Assembly: GCA_905221615.1 (NCBI GenBank)
Contig: CAJNDT010001269.1
Location: 434,001 to 498,000 of the forward strand
Origin: Symbiodinium sp. CCMP2592
Lineage: Eukaryota > Sar > Dinophyceae > Suessiales > Symbiodiniaceae
Reading direction: 5' to 3'
DNA: 64,000 nt
Numbering within the stretch: position 1 is the first letter of the stretch; every line of letters starts with the position of its first letter. A model generated the notes under the pieces. That model had not been told where the DNA came from. It ran no database searches and saw only the letters and a list, made by a program, of their open reading frames with translations. Below are positions 17,652 to 27,753 of the stretch, one piece after another. The position numbers were made by a program, and so were the translations under genes.

Positions 17652-19734
17652 TCTGGAAAGAAGTGGAGGTACTCAACAGACAGCGTGAAGACAAGGAGAC
17701 TGATGAAGAGAAAGAAAAGTAGGAAGAGCAGCCGAAGAAAAAGGAAGAAAGTGAAGTTGCGTCGGATCCAGAGTCCGATGGTGAAGAGTCGAAGGAAAGC
17801 GAGTCAGCAGAAGACGACGAGAATGAGAAAGAAAAGAAAGAAAAGAAAGGAGAAGAAAGAGAAGAAGATATAGAAAGCTTCAAGAAGACCGCTGAAGAAT
17901 TGGCACAAGAAACGGAGAAGCTGAAAAAGTCAAAGGAGGTTAGCATACCTGAAGACATCAAAGATGGAATAAGGAAGCAAGGAAGACTCATGGATGAAAG
18001 AATACAGCAGCTTGAAGAGTTGAAAGCAGCAGCCAAGGAGAGAAGAGGAGAAGTAAAAGCCGAAGCAGATCAAGTCGTAGACAAGGCAGAAGAAGAGAAG
18101 CAGAAAGAAGAGAAGCAGGAAGAAGAGAAGCAGGAAGAAGAGAAACAGGAAGAAGAGAAGCAGGAAGAAGAGCCAAAAGAGAAAGAAGCAGAAAAGAAGG
18201 ACAAGCCAGATGCCGAAGAGGCGTTAGTCGAATCCTCAGACGAAGAGGATAGGCAAGCTAGAAAAGCGCTCAAAGAACAGTTCGATGTGGGGAAGATGTC
18301 GATCTTTGATGTAGTGATGGAAGACACTAACGTGGAGAGTGTTCGAAGAAGCTTACCGACCCAAAGCTTGGAGAAGGAGTTTACCGCATGGCAAGAAGCC
18401 ATTCGGAGACCGGTAGCTCGGTTACCAACCGGATTCGGTCTAAGAACGCAGGACCTACTCTCAAGACTCGACGGTGACATAGGAGAATATGTCGAGAGTA
18501 TAAGCGTGATGGCAGAAGACGAGAAGACCGCCGAGGATGAATACAAGCAAGCTAAGGAAGAAGTTGAAAGGTTCGAGAAAGAACTCAAGAAGGAAATGGA
18601 GAGAAGAATGGAAGAGAAGCTGAAGATCTTCCGAGAGAAAGAAGAAGCAGTCGTAAGTGCGCGTGCAGATGTTCAAAAGACAGTGCATGCAAGGGAAGCA
18701 CTTGAGAAGTTCGGAAAGATTGTCCAAGTAGCGGACAGACTGCTAAATACAATGAAAGAAGAGTTTCCGCAAGTGCGAGATCTTTATGAAAACCCAGAGC
18801 AAGATCAAGAAAAGGAGCGACAAGCTCTAGCTCAGTTGATGGCAAGCATCAAAAGGAAGCGGGACACGAGCAGCCCGGCAACGCCATCTGCCAAGGTAAA
18901 GCCAATCCCAAAGAAATTGCCAAAGTTCCTCAAAGAAGGAATTTCTGAAGAAGAGAGAAAGGCAGCTAATACGAAGGAGAAGCAGTTAGCTTTGAAAGAA
19001 AGGCTGAGATCATCGTTCAAAGAAGCTACTGATGAAGCGATAGAGAAAGCAGCGAAGGCAAAGTTGGACCACAGCAAGGAAAAGCCGAGCGAGCCAAAGG
19101 GTACGCCACCGACCAAGATGAACCCGCACTGGCTCAAGAATACAATAGAAGAATCGTTCAAGATGGTCAAGTACTTGCATTGCTTTTATTGCAAAGCTAC
19201 AGACGAGCATAAGGCTCCGGAATGTCCGGAGATGGAGAAAGCAGTCAAGAAGTACTACGATGGAACAAGACCCGACAGGGACAACAGCGAGCGGAGGCAG
19301 AATACTGTTTTCTGATGTATACACACATCAACTACAGAAGCTTCAAGTACAAGGGATGGGGGACACACACCCCGGATATCTGCAACTACAAGGACGAAGT
19401 CAAGAGTTACTTGAAGAGTAATGAGTACAAGTTCCAGAACGAGCTGAAAGATATTCGAGAAGAAGAAGAAGCGCAAGCCAAGAAAGGCTATACCCCGAAG
19501 GACAGTTGGGGCTCAGAACCAAAGAAGCAAAAGAAAAGTGATGAAGCAAAAGCTGAAGAAAAGGCAGATGAAAAGGAAGAGAAAAAGAAAAAGACAGCCG
19601 ACAAGTCCAAGAGCAAGGACAAGGAGAAGGACAAGGAGAAGAAGGCTGAAAAGGAGAAGAAGCGGAAAAGCGAATCCCCGTTTGATCAGCAACGTGCCGA
19701 GAAGCGGCAGCGCGGGGAAGAAGAGTTGAGGTAA
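17652..19734 (+). pseudogene. copia 1 C-terminal charged module with second zinc knuckle
   Basis: In the frame that once continued from RNase H, a very Lys/Glu-rich, helix-forming protein runs from 17652, with an in-frame TAG at 17720-17722, to a TGA at 19313-19315. It has (QEEEK) repeats at 18110-18175 and long coiled-coil-like stretches. A more structured block reads VESVRRSLPTQSLEKEFTAW. Near the end is CFYCKATDEHKAPEC (19181-19225), C-x2-C-x5-H-x4-C, close to a gag knuckle. After a frameshift near 19300 it continues KGWGTHTPDICNYKDEVKSY and a basic tail (KDKEKDKEKKAEKEKKRK) to 19734. A gag-like module behind RNase H is not standard for copia elements. Confidence 0.6.
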
Positions 19735-22366
19735 ACCAAGGTTGCGGTTTAACAATCAAGAGAAGCAAGCGTGAGGGCGGAAGAGCCGCCCAAGGAAGAA
19801 AAGATGAGGGCGGAAAACCGCCCCGGGCAGAAATGTTTCACAACGGAAAAGCTTTCTTCAGAAGAGCTTGTGAGAAGCGTGGTTAAAGCCACAGCAACAG
19901 CCACGAGGACTACGTAAAGGTCCCACGGCATACGTCAAAGCACCACGAGCACAACGATTGTTTAAAGGTCAATGACAAAAAGGCTGAAAAGCCGATGCAG
20001 GACTGATGAAAGAGTCCGAAAGCGAAAAGAGGCAAAAGGTCTAAGAGCGGTACGCAAAGTACAAGTTGCCGAAGAGCAAACTTAGACTACATCGCGAAGC
20101 GCGACGTGAAGAAAAAGTGAGTGCGCTTTAGATTCTGAGTGAGGACCATGCCAATCGTGTGTGGAAATTCACGCAATCTGTTATAGGACATCTGAAGAGT
20201 GAGGATGAAGAAGAAAGAAGGAAAGATGAAGATGTTCAAGAAGTGCTTAAGGAAGCGTGCGAGAAGTGAAGATCAAGCTCACAGGAGCATGCGAGAACAG
20301 TGGTAGATGTAGGAAAAGTTTCACAAGGATCGCATTACACGACAAAGCTGTGTATGCGATGAGGGCGTAACAGATAGTTCAATTTTCCCTCATGCCCATT
20401 TACATACAGGAATCCAGTGTTTCACCGCAGGTCAAACGTAGGCTCAAGCACAGCCGACAGCGGAGCTCAGGAGTGAGAAAAGAATCCAAGCTCGCGCCGT
20501 GGTTATAAGAAGTATACTGGTATAAGGGTTTAAACTTTCATAATTTCAAAGAAGAATATGAGGTCACTCGCCGATTTTTCAACCTGTGATGATGCTCCCG
20601 TGTCTCGCCAAGAGGAACACTTTCTGTTTCCCTTCGTGAGTTTTAAAGAACCTGAAGTGCAGCTTGCTCCTGTTTCACCTTGCTGTGAAAGTGTTCAAGT
20701 GGAGAAGCGTGTCCAATCGAAGGAGAGAAACGAGTTTTTGATCAGAATGTTTTTTTACCGAAGTTTTCCTGAAGCATGTTGAACATCGCGCCACGTCGCC
20801 GCCGCTGCCGCGGTCAACTCGAGCATGCGCTCGCGTGCACGCAATTTGCAGTTGACGTGAACCTCGACGGTCGTCGGCAACAGAGCACCGCATTGAGGTC
20901 GAACAGTCCCTCTGTGGCAGGGCTCCTAGCTCGCGCTCGATGTGACTTCGTCTCGCCTGTTGAGGGTCGGGATACGGGAACGGGCTGATGCCATCTGTTG
21001 ACGCTGCTGGCAGCGCACGCAACACATACCCTCGACCGTGGGCGCTGCTTGCGGCTTGTTGCAGTTGGCGTCGAGGGGTGGGAGGTTCGGTTGCGAGGCT
21101 GCCCAATTGCTAGGGCTTTTGGCGCCAGGGGCTAAGGCCGTCGCGGCGCACGCTCGGTGGTTGGGCTTGTTGGCGGTCGCCGCGCAGCGAGCGTGCCGTT
21201 TCTCTGCTTAAACCCGCCAGCTCGCACCAGCAACCAGCGCAATGCAGGAAGTGGTGGTTGGCCACCACACGACTGCAACCACCTCGTGCCTTCTTCGATC
21301 AGTTTTGTGCAGCCAAGTGAACTTCGCAGGGCTGGCAGGCGTTCAGTTGAGGACTTTCCTGACAGCTACCAGATCAGGAGCTCTCCTGGGCGTGAATGGG
21401 CTCGTGGAGCTTCCAACAGCCCCATGCTGCTAGCTAGAATTGGGGGCAGACAGCAGGCATCGGCAGTAGACTGACTGCAGCATGCAGCCGAATGTTGCAA
21501 TCTTCTCCAGCCGTGTTCTGCCAAGCGTGGTGTGCGCTAATTGTGAATTTTTTTCTTTTTGTCAAAAGTGTTTTCTATCTACTGTCGAATGAAGTTACTT
21601 TGATCCGCAATGCATTTCGGTACTAGCTTTCACAACTAGCTTTCTCATACATTGCATCGCCTGCAAAGAAATATATTCTTTTTCGCAGTGCATCCACGTG
21701 CAATCTATTTGCGGAAAAAGAAAGATGAGTGATTGTTCGCACCGCACTCGGCTGAGTCGACCCTAACCGGGGACCGACTCTTCTTCGGTGTTTTGGAGCC
21801 GGACACAGCTGATGGCGGAAAAAGGCGTGTTGAAAAAAAAACACGTTTCTGCATGCGACGAATTTGAGGTGCTCGACTAGCTGTGACGTCTGCAGCAGCT
21901 AGAGCGTTCTCAGCGAACTCGATGTGTTGTCGGTCGCTTTTCGCAGAAGTTCGGGCATGAGTTGGGGGTGCGGAGACTTCTTGAAATGAAAACCTGGGCT
22001 CGGCCGGAGCGCCTGAGATCGGAACTGTTCGACGCAGTCTCTCGTGGCCATGCGGGGCCGACTTGAGAAGCTCAGCTTGCGGAGTGAAGGAATCCATTTT
22101 CTAGTTGGCACCATTCTGTTATTTCCCCTCAGCCGGACAAGTTCCTTGCGATCCGCTGTGTGAGGCAACTCGAATGCTCCGATCTGGAAGAAGATGGCCG
22201 CATTCGGCTCGGCTTCAGTCATTGCTTGTAAGCTGTTCTCAGCGAGGTCTTGGCCGGAAATGGCAATGCTTTCGAATCCTTCAAAAAAATAATCTTTTGG
22301 GTTCCGGTTTGCCCCGACGGGACTAAAGGGACGTCCCTCCCTAAAAGGGGAAATGCGCAATACGGC
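19735..22366 (+). other. non-coding region after copia 1; no gene supported
   Basis: 19735-20520 is A/G-rich like the copia and probably its 3' untranslated part. From about 20780 the sequence is GC-rich with T/A-rich patches, and no coding stretch is convincing. I found no LTR pairing this region with the left end of copia 1. Confidence 0.5.
19775..19823 (+). repeat. two hairpins with the same GGGCGG/CCGCCC stem
   Basis: GGGCGG-AAGAG-CCGCCC (19775-19791) and GGGCGG-AAAA-CCGCCC (19808-19823) lie 16 bases apart, each preceded by TGA. They are just 3' of the copia 1 coding end and could be RNA structures in its 3' untranslated region. Confidence 0.6.
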
Positions 22367-22381
22367 AACACGACCGCTGCC
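22367..22381 (+). repeat. probable target-site duplication, left (one mismatch)
   Basis: AACACGACCGCTGCC here and AACACGACCCCTGCC at 23094-23108 match at 14 of 15 bases and flank RLE-element copy 1. Confidence 0.6.
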
Positions 22382-23093
22382 GCTGGAACGGGCATTGGCC
22401 CGTGTTTGCCGCGAGGGAGGCGCCCGGGTCGCCCGCAATGTTCGCGTTGCTGATAAGAACGTCGACGTGCCAATCAGCGACGGACGCCACATCGAGGTCG
22501 TCTGCAACGGCCTTGCTTTGTGGCACGGAGCGCAGCTCGCAGTCGATGCCACGATCGTCTCGCCACTCTCACGCGATGGGCTTTCTCACCCAGGCGCTGA
22601 CGCTCGACCAGGCGTCGCGCTCGCCCGAGCTGAGCGAACGAAACGGCGCGAGACGTACCCTGAGCTCCTGCGCTCCCGCCGTTGTCGTTTCGTCGTATTT
22701 GGCATCGAGACCGGCGGGCGATGGAGCGCTGAGGCCGCTGACTTCATCCGCCTCCCTGCGCGAGCGAAGGCTCTCAGTGCACCGGCCTCCCTGCGCCAGG
22801 CAACGCGCATGGCTTGGCTGCAACGCTGGAACGGAATGGCGGTTGCCGTTCAGCGAGCCTTCGCGGCGTCGCTCCTCGACCGCCCAGCTGACTGCGAGCC
22901 CGGTGCTGCCGACAACCCGCCGGCTTTGCACGAAGTGCTCGCTGATGCGCGCTGGCCTGCCGCCCCAGATCACAGCCGGCTCCCTGCACGGTTCGCGTGA
23001 ACCTCGAGCCGCGGCGTGCTTTCTCCGTAGCTCGCAGCCTGCACGGGGACCGCTTCGTAGTTCCGGAAAAGGTGCGCGGAAAAAAAAAGAACA
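22382..23093 (+). mobile_element. RLE-type non-LTR element, copy 1 (3' end only)
   Basis: The open frame (22353-23000) encodes the C-terminal restriction-like endonuclease end. It has LERALARVCREGGARVARN, a core HIEVVCNGLALWHGAQLAVD with Asp in ATIVSPLSR, then KRRETYPEL and GGRWSAEAADFIR. This matches copy 3's RLE end motif by motif. The 3' tail reads GCACGGGGACCGCTTCG, then GGAAAAGGTGCGCGG and an A-run (23080-23091). It is about 90 percent identical by eye to copy 2. Truncation leaves only the last part, so it cannot move itself. Confidence 0.75.
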
Positions 23094-23108
23094 AACACGA
23101 CCCCTGCC

Positions 23109-24089
23109 AACGCCTTTTGAACTCTAAGTGCTTTGGGCCCGTCCCGTCGCACGCACGGTCCAACGTCAGAGCAGCCGCAGCCAAGACAAATCGCAGACGT
23201 CGAGAGCGCTGCCACAAAGTTTTTCCAGCTCCAGCGAGGCAGCGCGAAAGGCAAAAGACGCTGATATCTTTGTCGTTTACAGCTAAACGGCTGACTTGCA
23301 ATTAGCATCGATCGATGCTTGCGTCCCATTGACCGATTTTCAATTCGGCACCGAATTCTCGGTTGCCATCGGCTGCTGCTCCTGTCATTACGCATTGATA
23401 TGGAACTGGAACTAGAGACAAGGATGACGCCGTTCAGAGAAGGCCACCTTTGAAACGGCTCTGTTTTTACAACCCCCGGATACTGCCGTCGAAATCGCTG
23501 TGCATACTCCGGGCTCGAGGAGTTCCGAGACGTCTTGCAGTCACACGGAGACTGCAGTGTGGCTTCAATGCGGCCGAACTGGTTTGCAACCTTTCTGTGG
23601 TGGTAAATTTTCTATGGTCTCTGTGAGGGGCCAGGCCCCCACCGCCGTGCCTCAGTTGGGACGGAGGCTCCTGCGCCCCTTTCACTCAGCGGCCATCTTG
23701 GCTGCATGAACTCAGCAAGGCTCTCCCAGCGTGTAGTGCCGACGAACAGACGCTGTGCCAGGGGTGCCCTCTGCTCCGACTCCCTAATTCCAGAGCACCT
23801 CGATGTTTCTAGCCTCCAACCTTCGAGCCGAATCTCAAACCTTGCGAATGCTGAGAGCCTTCGAGAGAAGATATGGGTAGTTACGGGTAGTTGTTGCGAA
23901 ACGGACCAGACTGAATGCGCTGCGCGTACGTCCCTGTGTCTGCCTGCTTTTCTTCTTGCCTTGGAAGGTTTCAGGGCTTGACAGAAGCGCGAGCACGGGC
24001 TTTGAGGCAGCCTGCAGCCCCAACTCCGTCTTCGGCCCCCAGCCGGGACCCGAAGGCCCCAGCGCCTCTGCATCCTCGCGTGCGAAGCC
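23109..24089 (+). other. spacer between RLE copies 1 and 2, no gene
   Basis: No coding stretch is supported. A GCCATCTTGGCT word at 23692-23703 has one mismatch to the spliced-leader core, probably by chance. Confidence 0.5.
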
Positions 24090-24825
24090 TGCCGCTCGAA
24101 CAGGCATTGGCCCGTGTTTGCCGCGAGGGAGGCGCCCGGGTCGCCCGCAATGTCCGCGTCGCTGACATGAACGTCGACGTGCCGATCAGCGACGGACGCC
24201 GCATCGAGGTCGTCTGCAACGGCCTTGCTTGGTGGCACGGAGCGCAGCTCGCAGTCGATGCCACGATCGTCTCGCCACTCTCACGCGGTGGGCTTCCTCA
24301 CCCAGGCGCTGACGCTCGACCAGGCGTCGCGCTCGCCCGAGCTGAGCGAACGAAACGGCGCGAAACGTACCCTGAGCTGCTGCGCTCCCGCCGTTGTCGT
24401 TTCGTCGTAATTGGCATCGAGACCGGCGGGCGATGGAGCGCTGAGGCCGCTGACTTCATCCGCCTCCTTGCGCGAAGGCTCTCAGTGCACCGGCCTCCCT
24501 GCGCCAGGGAATGCGCACGGCTTGGGTGCAGCGCTGGAGCGGAATGCTGCATGCTGGCGGTTGCCGCTCAGCGAGCCTTCGCGGCGTCGCTCCTCGACCT
24601 CCCAGCTGACTGCGAGCCCGGTGCTGCCGACAACCCGCCGGCTTTGCACGAAGTGCTCGCTGATGCGCGCTGGCTTGCCGCTCCAGATCACAGCCTGATC
24701 ACAGCCGCCTCCCTGCACGGCTCGCGGGAACCTCGAGCCGCGGCGTGCCCTCTTCGTAGTTCGCAGCCTGCATGGGGACCGCTTCGAACTTCCAGAAAAG
24801 GTGCGCGAAAAAAAAAAAAAAAACC
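24090..24825 (+). mobile_element. RLE-type non-LTR element, copy 2 (3' end only)
   Basis: It repeats copy 1 from the LEQALARVCREGG start through the tail (GCATGGGGACCGCTTCG, GAAAAGGTGCGCG and an A-run to 24825). The frame is open to 24832. Differences from copy 1 are scattered, with a short insertion near 24700. It ends directly at the first base of copy 3. Confidence 0.75.
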
Positions 24826-27090
24826 CGCTTAACGGCTTTGCGCAAGCCTGACGGCGGAGTTCGGGGCATCGCCACAGGCGACGCGTTTCGCCGCCTCGTT
24901 TCCCGCACGCTCGCCAAGCAATGGGCAACGGTGTTTGACGAAGCCACTCGCCCATACCAGTTTGCATTACAAGCGCGGGCGGGCACGGATGCACTCGCAG
25001 CACACGTGCGGGTCGCACTTGCCCAGCGCAGCGATGCGGTCCTGGTCTCGCTGGACGGTCGCAGCGCCTACGACTCCATGTCGCGGGCAGCTTTCCTGTC
25101 CAAGTTGCGCGAGGTGGCCCCGGAGCTCCTCCCCTTCACCCGCATGTTCTACGGCCTCCCCTCCGCATACAGCTGGTGGGACAACACCGGGAGGCACAGA
25201 GAAGTCAGGCAAGGGGAGGGGTGCGAGCAGGGCGACCCTCTCGCCCCAGCGCTGTACGCGTTGGGACAGCATGACGCTCTGCAGCGCGCCAGTTCCAGCC
25301 TGCACGCAGGGGACACGCTGATGGCTTTCCTCGACGATCTGTACATCGTTACAGCTCCGAACCGCGCACGTGCAGCTTTGGATGCGGCCACCCACGCCGT
25401 TGCTGACCACTGCGGCATCGGGTCTAATCTCGGCAAGACGCGGGTGATAGCAACCGAAGCAAGCCCGCCGCCGCCTGGCATCGCTGAGCTGGGGGACGAT
25501 GTTTGGCGCGGCGACAAACCGTCGGCCCAGCGCGGGATCGTGGTGCTAGGCTCGCCGGTCGGGCACGCCGACTTCGTCCAGGCTTGGGCTGACGCGCGGC
25601 TTCAGGAGGAACGCCGTTTGCTCGTCGAGCTACCTCACCTCCCGGACCTTCAGTGCGCCTGGTTGCTGCTGCTGTTTTGCGCATCGCCCCGCGCCAACCA
25701 CGCCTTGCGAACGCTGCCGCCTTCCGAATCAGCGTCGTACGCGCGGGCACACGACCAGGCTGTTTGGGAGACACTCCAGGAGTGTTTCGGGGGCGTGCCG
25801 CCGGCAGAAGCACAACAGGCCTGGCCGCTCGCGTCGCTGCCAGCGGTCTACGGCGGACTGGGCTTGCAGTCCGCGGAACGGACGGCCCCAGCGGCGTACT
25901 GGGCAGCATGGATGGACGCGCTCCCCGTCATCCGCTCTCGCCTGCCCGGCGCAGCTGATCGCTGCCTGGTTGCTCTGGAGCAAGGCGCGGAAGGCGCGAC
26001 CCCCTGCGTACGCGAGGCAGCGGCAGCGCAAAACCTTTTGCGAGCAGAAGGCTGGGAAGCGTGCCCTGGCTGGCGCGCTGCCTACGAAGGCGCCCGGCCG
26101 CAACAACCCTGCGATGCAGGCCCGGGCGAATGGCCTCACGGCTGGCAGTTTCACACGACGCGGACTCGTAACCTTCACTATCGCGACCGTGTGCTGCTGC
26201 CGGCTCTGCAGCCATCCTCTCGGGCCTTGCTACGCTCACAAGGCGGGGCACATGCTGGTGCATGGCTCTCGGCAGTGCCGAGCGAACCAGCACTAACCCT
26301 CGCCCCGCAGGACATGCAGCTCGCGTTGCGGCGCCGCTTGCGCTTACCCCTGCCGCTTAGCCCAAACCGTCGCGGCCCCAGCCCTGGCTGCGGGCAGCAG
26401 GTGGACGAGTACGGGGACCATGCCCTCGCCTGCCCCCGCACAGGGTTGTTGGCTCGCCGAGCGAAAGTCGTCGAGCGGGCCTGGGTGCGCGTAGCCCGCG
26501 AGGCGGTCGGCACTGATGGGCAAGTCGTCCCTCAACAATGGCTCGTGCACACTACCGCACCGGGCGTGCCAGCTGACGACCGCAGACGGCTCGACTTAGT
26601 CGTCTACGGCGCCACACCGCGGGGAGGCGCACTGTGCTGCGATGCGACTCTCGTCTCACCTCTCGCACGGACGGGGCATCCACAGCCGGGAGCCGCTGAC
26701 ACGGATGGGGCCGTGCTCAGGGTAGCCGAGCGCCGCAAACGGAGCACCTACCCGGAGCTGAGCGGCGGGGGACCGCAAGAGCTCGTTGTTCTGGGCTCGG
26801 AAGTTGGCGGGCGCTGGAACAGCGAGGCTGGCCGCTTCGTGCAGCACCTCATCCGCGTCCGGTCCCAAAGAGCTCCGCCGGCTCTTCGCCGCGCGGCCGC
26901 TGCGGGCTGGTCGCGCCGTTGGTGGGGCTTGCTGGCTGTTGCCGTGCAGCGGGCGGTCGCCAGCACGGCGCTGGGGCAGGCTTGGCCAGTGCCGCTCCAC
27001 CCGCGTGAGGGGGATGAGCCGCCCCTCGAGCGAGTGCTCGAGCTCGCCGGACCAACGGCGGGCCCTAGTCTCTTGCCCCTGCGCTCGTAG
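24826..27090 (+). CDS. reverse transcriptase plus restriction-like endonuclease polyprotein (5'-truncated)
   Basis: The open frame begins at 24772 inside copy 2's tail, but the element's own coding starts about 24826. RT motifs: KPDGGVRGIATGD, YQFALQARAGTDALA, VSLDGRSAYDSMSR (first Asp), GEGCEQGDPLAPALYALGQ and AFLDDLYIV (the DD at 25333-25338). After a long thumb-like region comes CGQQVDEYGDHALACP, a C/H/C zinc-type motif (first Cys 26389-26391), then the endonuclease: RRLDLVVYG with Asp 26593, CCDATLVSP with Asp 26641, and KRSTYPEL with Lys. Spacing of the two Asp (16 residues) fits the PD-(D/E)xK family. The order RT, zinc motif, RLE is that of R2/NeSL-like elements, which nick a target and prime cDNA there. 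The missing N-terminus makes this copy inactive. Confidence 0.85.
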   Translation, partial: RLTALRKPDGGVRGIATGDAFRRLVSRTLAKQWATVFDEATRPYQFALQARAGTDALAAHVRVALAQRSDAVLVSLDGRSAYDSMSRAAFLSKLREVAPELLPFTRMFYGLPSAYSWWDNTGRHREVRQGEGCEQGDPLAPALYALGQHDALQRASSSLHAGDTLMAFLDDLYIVTAPNRARAALDAATHAVADHCGIGSNLGKTRVIATEASPPPPGIAELGDDVWRGDKPSAQRGIVVLGSPVGHADFVQAWADARLQEERRLLVELPHLPDLQCAWLLLLFCASPRANHALRTLPPSESASYARAHDQAVWETLQECFGGVPPAEAQQAWPLASLPAVYGGLGLQSAERTAPAAYWAAWMDALPVIRSRLPGAADRCLVALEQGAEGATPCVREAAAAQNLLRAEGWEACPGWRAAYEGARPQQPCDAGPGEWPHGWQFHTTRTRNLHYRDRVLLPALQPSSRALLRSQGGAHAGAWLSAVPSEPALTLAPQDMQLALRRRLRLPLPLSPNRRGPSPGCGQQVDEYGDHALACPRTGLLARRAKVVERAWVRVAREAVGTDGQVVPQQWLVHTTAPGVPADDRRRLDLVVYGATPRGGALCCDATLVSPLARTGHPQPGAADTDGAVLRVAERRKRSTYPELSGGGPQELVVLGSEVGGRWNSEAGRFVQHLIRVRSQRAPPALRRAAAAGWSRRWWGLLAVAVQRAVASTALGQAWPVPLHPREGDEPPLERVLELAGPTAGPSLLPLRS

Positions 27091-27204
27091 CAGTTGGCAG
27101 CGACGATCCTGCGTAGCCGTAGCGACGGAAGTCAGCCTGCCTCTGGCAGCATGCGGGGACAGCCACCTTGCGGGCGGAAAAGAGGCGCGTAAAAAAAAAA
27201 AAAA
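24826..27204 (+). mobile_element. RLE-type non-LTR element, copy 3 (RT to 3' end)
   Basis: It starts right after copy 2's A-run and ends with GGAAAAGAGGCGCG and its own A-run (27191-27204). It is 5'-truncated inside the RT. It carries the longest coding part of this family in the window and shows that the short copies are ends of a non-LTR element of the R2/NeSL-like type with an RLE. Confidence 0.8.
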
Positions 27205-27531
27205 CAGGCGGACGCGGGAGTTCTGAATCGCACCGCCTGGTCGCGCAACTGGCGCGGCTGCGCGCCCAACGCGCTCCTGCTGCCCTGCGCGGTGCTGTGG
27301 CTGGCTGCGCCGCTGTTGGTGCCTGCTTAGTGTTGCTCTGCACACCACACTTGCTGCAACGCTGCTCGGCACGCCGTACATCGCTGGGGCCATGCCTGGC
27401 TCTCAGCTTCCCACGTTCGGGGACGTTCTACACGACGCAGCCTCCCCACCCTGCGCCGCCTGCCGTAGTTTGCAGCGTGCACGGGGACCGGACTCTCTTT
27501 GCACAATCGTAAAAGGTGCGTTGGAAAAAAA
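27205..27531 (+). mobile_element. RLE-type element, copy 4 (extreme 3' end)
   Basis: Directly after copy 3's A-run, HRLVAQLARLRAQRAPAALR (27234 on) matches copy 3's HLIRVRSQRAPPALRR. The tail then reads GCACGGGGACCGG, AAAAGGTGCGTTGG and AAAAAAA, ending near 27531. Only about 320 bp remain. Confidence 0.65.
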
Positions 27532-27753
27532 GGACCGGGAGAGCGTTTCGCCGTGCGGCGCGTGAGCGGGGAGTTCGGCTTCCGCTGCGGCGTGCACACC
27601 AGGTTCATTACCATGGAGGGTACCACGATACGACCCACCGCGGGCCAGAACCTGAACGCCGTTCACAGTTGGGAGCGCTTCCGCATCGTCAATGTCGAGG
27701 ATGCACCCACGCACGTCGAGACCAACAAGCAGAGCTGGGTTTACGAGGCCTAA
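27532..27753 (+). pseudogene. 72-codon fragment of an unknown, possibly beta-trefoil-like, protein
   Basis: Directly after copy 4's A-run, an open frame encodes ERFAVRRVSGEFGFRCGVHT, then RFITMEGTTIRPTAGQNLNA and SWERFRIVNVE, ending TAA. The pattern (TRFITMEGTTIRP ... SWERFRIV) recalls fascin-like or other beta-trefoil repeats, where xGKYLxAE...WERF occurs. There is no start of its own, so it may be host coding sequence into which the elements landed, or sequence carried along. The call is tentative. Confidence 0.3.

Larger units (their letters stand above)
9384..19734 (+). mobile_element. Ty1/copia retrotransposon 1, interrupted by a LINE
   Basis: The order is zinc knuckle, protease, SAP-like segment, integrase, RT, RNase H, then a long charged C-terminal module. 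Integrase before RT is the Ty1/copia order. A gag capsid domain is not seen upstream, so the 5' end is probably truncated. I found no matching LTR pair. Damage includes a frameshift at about 12040, a 13-bp tandem duplication at 17626-17651, an in-frame TAG at 17720, a frameshift at about 19300, and the LINE at 12663-15270. The A/G-rich coding strand, heavy in Lys and Glu codons, differs sharply from the flanking GC-rich elements. Confidence 0.85.

Noticed and set aside
23692..23703. GCCATCTTGGCT as a spliced-leader relic
   Set aside because: One mismatch in 12, no matching flanks and no coding sequence after it; chance is likely.
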